From an uncultured Roseovarius sp. (GTDB lineage: Bacteria; Pseudomonadota; Alphaproteobacteria; Rhodobacterales; Rhodobacteraceae): a stretch of DNA of 64,000 nucleotides. The notes beneath the pieces were generated by a model, which saw only the letters and a list, made by a program, of their open reading frames with translations, searched no databases and was not told the origin of the DNA. Position 1 is the stretch's first letter. Each line of letters opens with the position of its first letter. Shown here piece after piece: positions 59,768-64,000 of this stretch. The DNA lies in NCBI GenBank assembly GCA_947499555.1, contig CANMOU010000003.1:526404-590403 (forward strand). Reading direction: 5' to 3'. A program made the position numbers and the translations under genes.

Positions 59768-60925
59768 ATGCTGGACAAAAATGCGGCGCAGCCGACCGAC
59801 CCGGTCACTCACCTACGACAGGAACTTTCAGCGCGGGCGGGCCTGCCTGCGGATGAGGCCTGGGCCATGCCGGCGCACTATTATACGTCTGCTGACTTTC
59901 TTGAGGCGGAGACCGACGAAGTGTTGCGACGCGAATGGATGTGCATCGGCCATGTTGGCGAGCTGCGCAAGCCGGGGGATTTCTTCACCACAGAGCTTTT
60001 GGGGGAACAACTGCTTGCCGTGCACAGCGAAGATGGAAGCATTCGCGTTCTCTCCAATGTTTGCCGCCATCGCGGCAATGTCGTGGCCGAAGGGCGGGGT
60101 TCTGCACGCAAGTTTGTCTGCAGCTATCACGCATGGGCGTATGACACGACTGGCGCACTGAAAGTCGCGCCTTTCATGAAGCGTCAACGTCGTTTCGATC
60201 AGTCAAAATGCAGCCTGCCGGAATTTGCCAGTGAAATCTGGATGGGCTGGCTGTTTGTCAATCTTGATGGGATGGCAGAGCCTCTGGGCCCGCGTCTGGC
60301 CGGGCTGGAAGGCGTCATTGGCAATTACCACCAAGACGAGCGCCACCTGGTGTTTCTGGAAGAAGATGTCTGGGCCTGCAATTGGAAAGCCCTGTTTGAG
60401 AACTTCATGGAAGGCTATCACCTGAGTGCCACGCATCTGACCACGCTGCATCCGGTGACGCCGACGAAACTGTGCCAGAAAATGGTGACGGGACCCGCCT
60501 GGACCGGATTTCACGCCTGTTATGATCCCGATTATCCCCCGCGTGAGCCGTTTCATCCGGACCTGACAGAGTTTGAGCGGAACAATTCGCCGATGTATGG
60601 CGTCTTTCCCAATCTTCTGGTTGGGATGGGCACGGATTTCACGCTGTTTATGATCATTCGCCCCGATGGCCCGGAACATGTGCGCATCCGCTGGGGCGTG
60701 ACCGGTCAGCAAGATGCGCCCGAGGCCGAGGCCACGCAGAAATACGTGGGCCTCTGCAAGTCGTTCAATGTTGAAGACAAAGAAAAGCTGGAGACCTTGC
60801 AGGTCGCCATGCGCACGCGAAACTTTCCCGGCGGACCATTGGCGCCGGATGAATTTGAAGGAACGATCTGGGACTTCATCCAGTACATGGGCGCGCGCAT
60901 GGGGGCCGATGTTGCTGTCAAATGA
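59768..60925 (+). CDS. Rieske oxygenase alpha subunit, quaternary-amine (CntA/GbcA) type
   Basis: The 385-residue oxygenase has Rieske ligands in CRHRGNVVAEG and CSYHAWAYD. The iron site is NWKALFENFMEGYHLSATH, where Glu replaces the bridging Asp of most ring-hydroxylating oxygenases. That Glu is also present in carnitine (CntA) and glycine betaine (GbcA) oxygenases as I recall their sequences, so a trimethylammonium or N-methylated substrate is plausible. No reductase partner is nearby. A perfect palindrome upstream points to substrate-controlled expression. It is followed after 104 bases by a solute-binding protein gene on the same strand. Confidence 0.85.
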   Translation: MLDKNAAQPTDPVTHLRQELSARAGLPADEAWAMPAHYYTSADFLEAETDEVLRREWMCIGHVGELRKPGDFFTTELLGEQLLAVHSEDGSIRVLSNVCRHRGNVVAEGRGSARKFVCSYHAWAYDTTGALKVAPFMKRQRRFDQSKCSLPEFASEIWMGWLFVNLDGMAEPLGPRLAGLEGVIGNYHQDERHLVFLEEDVWACNWKALFENFMEGYHLSATHLTTLHPVTPTKLCQKMVTGPAWTGFHACYDPDYPPREPFHPDLTEFERNNSPMYGVFPNLLVGMGTDFTLFMIIRPDGPEHVRIRWGVTGQQDAPEAEATQKYVGLCKSFNVEDKEKLETLQVAMRTRNFPGGPLAPDEFEGTIWDFIQYMGARMGADVAVK

Positions 60926-61029
60926 TGCGAAAATTGGACGCTTCGCTGCCGGATGTGACGAAAATTCTACAATGGCACAAGGCGCCAACTCACTAACCTT
61001 CTCATATAACAAACAACAGGGAAACGAAG

Positions 61030-62643
61030 ATGACACACAGAACTGACAAGCTCGTGCTTGACCGTATCGTCAGGGCAGGGCGCTCCCGTGGGATCAGTCG
61101 CCGCAGTTTTATGGGGCATGCCACGGCTGCAGGCCTGACCGTAACAGCCGCTAACACGCTTTGGACCACGCAGGTTTCGGCCGCAACGCCCAGCCAGGGC
61201 GGGCACCTTCGCGTGGCGATCCACGATGCCAACACGTCTGACGTGATGGACCCCGGTCAATACCTGTCGGTCTTCATGATTCAGCTGGCGCACGCATCTC
61301 GCAGTTACCTGACGCTTGTCAATCACGACGGAACGCTGGGGCCTGATCTGGCCGATAGCTGGGAGGCGTCTGCTGATGCGAAGGTCTGGACCTTTGAAAT
61401 CAACAAGAATGCCACGTTCCATGATGGCCGCGCGGTGACATCAAACGATGTGCTGGCCTCACTGCGCCACCACCTTGGTGAAGAAAGCACATCAGCCGCC
61501 AAATCGCTTTTGGCCAATGTCACGGATATTCGAGCCGATGGCGACCATACGGTTGTTATCGAACTCGACACTGGACTGGCTGATCTGCCTTACATCCTGA
61601 CCGACTACCACATTGCCGTTGTACCGGCTGACGCTGACGGCAAAGCGGCTTGGGAAGGTGGTATGGGGTGTGGTCCTTACAAGGTTGACAGCTGGGAGCC
61701 GGGCGTGCGCGCGAGCCTGAGCAAGCATGATGGCTGGCACAGGGAAGGAGCCTATTTCGACTCGCTCGAACTCATTGCGATCAATGATCCGAACGCCCGT
61801 CAGACAGCGCTTGTCTCGGGTGATGTTGACGCCGTCAGCTCGGTCGATCTCAAGACGCTCAACCTGCTGCGGCAGCGGCAGGGGATCGAAATCCTGAACC
61901 TGCCATCAGGCTCTGCGGTGACGCTTCCGATGCATGTGACAACGGCGCCCTTTGACAACAACGATGTGCGTATGGCGCTCAAACTTGCCATTGATCGCGA
62001 TGAACTTATTGAAAAGATCGTCTTTGGCACGGCGACAGTGGGCAACGATTTCCACATCTCGCCGAACATGCCCTACTATCCTGAGGATATCCCGCAACGA
62101 AGCTATGACCCGGAGAAGGCCAAGTACCACCTCAAACAGGCTGGCCTCGACAGTCTTGACCTGGACATGTCGGCCTCGGATTCGATCATGCCCGGTGCGG
62201 TTGATTTCGTAACTCTGTTTGCCCAGCAAGCCAAAGAGGCGGGCATCAACATCAAACCGGTCCGCGAGCCCGGTGATGGCTATTGGTCCGATGTCTGGCT
62301 AAAAAAGCCGTTCATCTTCTCCAAATGGGGCGCGCGCCCGACGCCGGACACGATGTTCACGCTGGCCTATAAGACCGGGGCGAGCTGGTCTGAGGCGTTC
62401 TGGAGCAATGAGCGCTTTGACGAGTTGCTGCTGCAGGCCAAAGCCGAGCTTGATGATGTCAAACGGGCCGAAATGTATCGCGAAATGGCGATGATCGCAC
62501 GGGATGACGGTGGCACCATCGTGCCGATGTTCACCAACTATGTCTATGCGCATAGCGACAAGGTGGGTCATCCCGAAAACGTGGGCAGCACCTGGGAAAT
62601 GGATGGCGCCCGCGCCTATGAACGGTGGTGGATGAAGACCTGA
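61030..62643 (+). CDS. Tat-exported ABC transporter solute-binding protein (family 5)
   Basis: The 537-residue protein begins with a twin-arginine signal (ISRRSFMGHATAAG, residues about 24-40; cleavage near SAA). It shows the family-5 peptide/opine/nickel-binding fold: LADSWEASADAKVWTFEINK, then GPYKVDSWEPG and NDVRMALKLAIDRDELIEKI. It should capture a substrate in the periplasm for an ABC importer, but no permease or ATPase genes lie in the window. AGGGAAACGAAG precedes the ATG. Position between the Rieske gene and the GntR gene suggests uptake of the Rieske substrate. Confidence 0.92.
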   Translation: MTHRTDKLVLDRIVRAGRSRGISRRSFMGHATAAGLTVTAANTLWTTQVSAATPSQGGHLRVAIHDANTSDVMDPGQYLSVFMIQLAHASRSYLTLVNHDGTLGPDLADSWEASADAKVWTFEINKNATFHDGRAVTSNDVLASLRHHLGEESTSAAKSLLANVTDIRADGDHTVVIELDTGLADLPYILTDYHIAVVPADADGKAAWEGGMGCGPYKVDSWEPGVRASLSKHDGWHREGAYFDSLELIAINDPNARQTALVSGDVDAVSSVDLKTLNLLRQRQGIEILNLPSGSAVTLPMHVTTAPFDNNDVRMALKLAIDRDELIEKIVFGTATVGNDFHISPNMPYYPEDIPQRSYDPEKAKYHLKQAGLDSLDLDMSASDSIMPGAVDFVTLFAQQAKEAGINIKPVREPGDGYWSDVWLKKPFIFSKWGARPTPDTMFTLAYKTGASWSEAFWSNERFDELLLQAKAELDDVKRAEMYREMAMIARDDGGTIVPMFTNYVYAHSDKVGHPENVGSTWEMDGARAYERWWMKT

Positions 62644-62659
62644 ATAGGGTCTCAGACAC

Positions 62660-63355
62660 ATGGCGCCGGTTGCCTGCAAGTTGTCGATCATGCCAGATAC
62701 CGGCATGGTCGACACTGCCGAACCCAAAGACGCATCTCTCTCTGAGAAAATCTACACGACATTGAAACAGCGTTTGATGCTTGGGCATTACCTGCCTGGT
62801 GACAGGCTTTCGATGCGCAAACTGGCCGAAGAATTCGGCACCAGCCCGATGCCGGTGCGCGAAGCACTGAAGCATCTCGCCTCGGAGCGCGTTATCGAAA
62901 GCGCGGCGGCCAAGGCGTTTCATGTCCCCAGCCTCAATGGAAAACGTGCGGCCGATCTCTTTGATCTTCGGGCCTTGCTTGAGTGCGCCGCGCTTGAGGC
63001 GGTTGAAACTGCGTTCCCTGACGAGCTCATTTCAGAACTTTCGGCGCTTGCGGAACGGATGGATGCCCATCTGAAGCTGCGGGATTTTACCGCCTACATG
63101 GTGGACAACCACCGCTTTCACTTCTTGCTGTACCATCTGTCCGACAATCAAGATATGATTTCGATGATCGAACAGCTTTGGATGAAGACGGGGCCATCCC
63201 TGTTTCACGGGCTACAGGTCTCAGAAGCCGACAGCTTGCAATGGAATACCTTTCACAAGCAAATGGTCGTGGCTTTGAAAGAGGCTTGTATCGCTGATTT
63301 CGTGGCGCTTCTCCGCGCTGACATTCAGTGGGGTTCTGACTTCTACAAGATCTAG
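62660..63355 (+). CDS. GntR family transcriptional regulator (FCD subfamily)
   Basis: The 231-residue regulator has a winged helix (about 28-95: LPGDRLSMRKLAEEFGTSPM with VREALKHLASERVIE) and a helical FCD effector domain with metal-binding-type His residues (DNHRFHFLLYHLSDN). It starts 16 bases after the solute-binding-protein gene, so both are likely co-transcribed. It is the best candidate to bind ACTGTGATCACAGT in front of the Rieske genes. The exact start is uncertain: ATGs at 62690 and 62705 are alternatives and none has a clear ribosome-binding site. Confidence 0.9.
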   Translation: MAPVACKLSIMPDTGMVDTAEPKDASLSEKIYTTLKQRLMLGHYLPGDRLSMRKLAEEFGTSPMPVREALKHLASERVIESAAAKAFHVPSLNGKRAADLFDLRALLECAALEAVETAFPDELISELSALAERMDAHLKLRDFTAYMVDNHRFHFLLYHLSDNQDMISMIEQLWMKTGPSLFHGLQVSEADSLQWNTFHKQMVVALKEACIADFVALLRADIQWGSDFYKI

Positions 63356-63677
63356 CTCTTTGAATGCCCAAACCCCGGTGCGTTCGTTCAACAGCCAAGC
63401 GACGGGCGCGCAAAATCGATCCGGGGGATCGATTGGTTTGACCACGCGCATTGGTCTTGCGGCAGAGCAACGAGGTTATAGAGTTAGGGATTGGTGGTGG
63501 TCGCAGTCATTGTCGAACTAGTCTCTGCGGTTCATCCATGATCTTCCGAAACTGCAATGGCTGTTCCGGCTGGCTTTTTTACGAACAATTCGATTGGCCA
63601 AAAATACTCCCAGCTTATTAGCAATCGGAGCGACACCGTCGATGGCTGAGGTATATTGCCTGGAGCAATTTACACCA
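63356..63677. other. About 320 bp without a supported gene
   Basis: The region begins GC-rich, carries the inverted repeat at 63414-63434, and becomes AT-richer towards 63677. A minus-strand frame of about 90 codons crosses it but overlaps the end of the AraC gene and has no ribosome-binding site or recognisable domain. It may be decayed sequence at the border of an acquired segment. Confidence 0.4.
63414..63434. repeat. Perfect 9-bp inverted repeat
   Basis: AATCGATCC and GGATCGATT pair perfectly around GGG, 59 bases after the GntR stop. Neither flank has a T run, so a terminator role is doubtful. It may be a dispersed intergenic hairpin. Confidence 0.6.
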
Positions 63678-64000
63678 TCACAAAGACTTAATATCCATAA
63701 TAGCAATACTGCCGGGTGTCGTATGAAGACATTTTTTAAAACAATTGGTAAAGTGGGATTGATCTGTGAAACCGGTTGCATAGGAGATGTCACTTAGAGT
63801 TTGCGAGTTGGCTGTGTCGGACAACAAATACAATGACCTCGTTAATTTCATGGTACGGTAAAATATATTTGGGGACACGCCCAGAGCTCTTTTGAAGTTC
63901 CGAACAAAGTGAGAATGACTAACGTGTCTAACGTCAGCACCAATGGGACAGTTTAGGTCGATTTGATAAGGGAGGGTTTCTGGCACATCGTAACCACCAA
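63678..64000 (-). CDS. AraC family regulator, C-terminal part (runs off the right edge)
   Basis: The minus-strand frame is open from the right edge to the stop at 63678, so only about 107 C-terminal residues are present. They form the AraC-type double HTH: VRHVSHSHFVRNFKRALGVS, then TLSDISYATGFTDQSHFTNC with FKKCLHTTPG. The effector domain lies outside the window. Composition is clearly AT-richer than the rest (about 40 percent GC in 63841-63900), which suggests acquisition. Whether the gene is complete beyond the edge cannot be told. Confidence 0.75.
   Translation of the reverse strand, partial: GGYDVPETLPYQIDLNCPIGADVRHVSHSHFVRNFKRALGVSPNIFYRTMKLTRSLYLLSDTANSQTLSDISYATGFTDQSHFTNCFKKCLHTTPGSIAIMDIKSL

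Noticed and set aside
63518-63793. 91-codon minus-strand frame as a possible transposase remnant
   Set aside because: No transposase motif can be recognised, and most of it overlaps the AraC gene in another frame.

Overview
The window is GC-rich, tightly packed chromosomal DNA from an alphaproteobacterium, most likely of the Roseobacter group (Rhodobacteraceae). The evidence is an alphaproteobacterial LexA box (GTTC-N7-GTTC) in front of mmcB, a tRNA-His with A73 and no encoded G-1, an RpoH/RluD neighbourhood, the block SUV3-like helicase / S4 protein / 7Fe ferredoxin / CarD, and several small families common in Rhodobacterales (DUF6324, DUF6476, DUF6638, DUF1523). I see no rRNA, CRISPR array, complete insertion sequence, integrase or phage module.

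Layout. 1-741: left edge without a recognisable large gene, holding one small basic protein. 742-3336 (minus): TPR protein, then a GNAT protein paired with a YjhX toxin homologue (TopAI-YjhQ type pair). 3818-11727: DUF3422 protein, a ClpP-like predicted protease with a coiled-coil membrane partner, LexA-controlled mmcB, tRNA-His, DUF6476 and rluD with overlapping start codons, rpoH, and a lipoprotein hydrolase. 11850-18774: ICMT-like membrane methyltransferase, a frameshifted YbiI-type zinc-finger gene, oligoendopeptidase F, and an ATP-dependent DNA ligase with its associated exonuclease. 18874-25982: FAH-family enzyme, lysophospholipase-like hydrolase, SCP2 protein, TPR protein, and the helicase/S4/fdxA/carD block. 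26029-38815: divergent cobS and cobT, KefB-type antiporter with an Lrp regulator, hppD, a large ankyrin protein, a 928-residue protein with GspL-like and PilP/GspC-like ends, metY, and a glycosyltransferase-like protein.

39079-47726 (plus) is the most intriguing part: ten co-directional genes with short or overlapping junctions. They encode a TelA-like coiled-coil protein, a 53-residue membrane peptide, an uncharacterised 388-residue protein, a PD-(D/E)XK nuclease that looks inserted, an AAA+ ATPase, two membrane proteins, DUF6638, another small membrane protein and DUF1523. It reads as an uncharacterised membrane-associated AAA+ machine.

47723-63355 is catabolic. On the minus strand are an ADP-forming acyl-CoA synthetase, acyl-CoA dehydrogenase and BKACE enzyme, then (beyond a divergent GlxA/CdhR-type regulator) carnitine dehydrogenase-like, CaiD-like, LLM flavin oxidoreductase and aldehyde dehydrogenase genes. 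Together they fit conversion of gamma-butyrobetaine or carnitine to glycine betaine. Two divergent Rieske oxygenases share a promoter region with a perfect 14-bp palindrome, followed by a Tat-exported solute-binding protein and a GntR/FCD regulator. The right edge holds a partial, AT-richer AraC-family gene.
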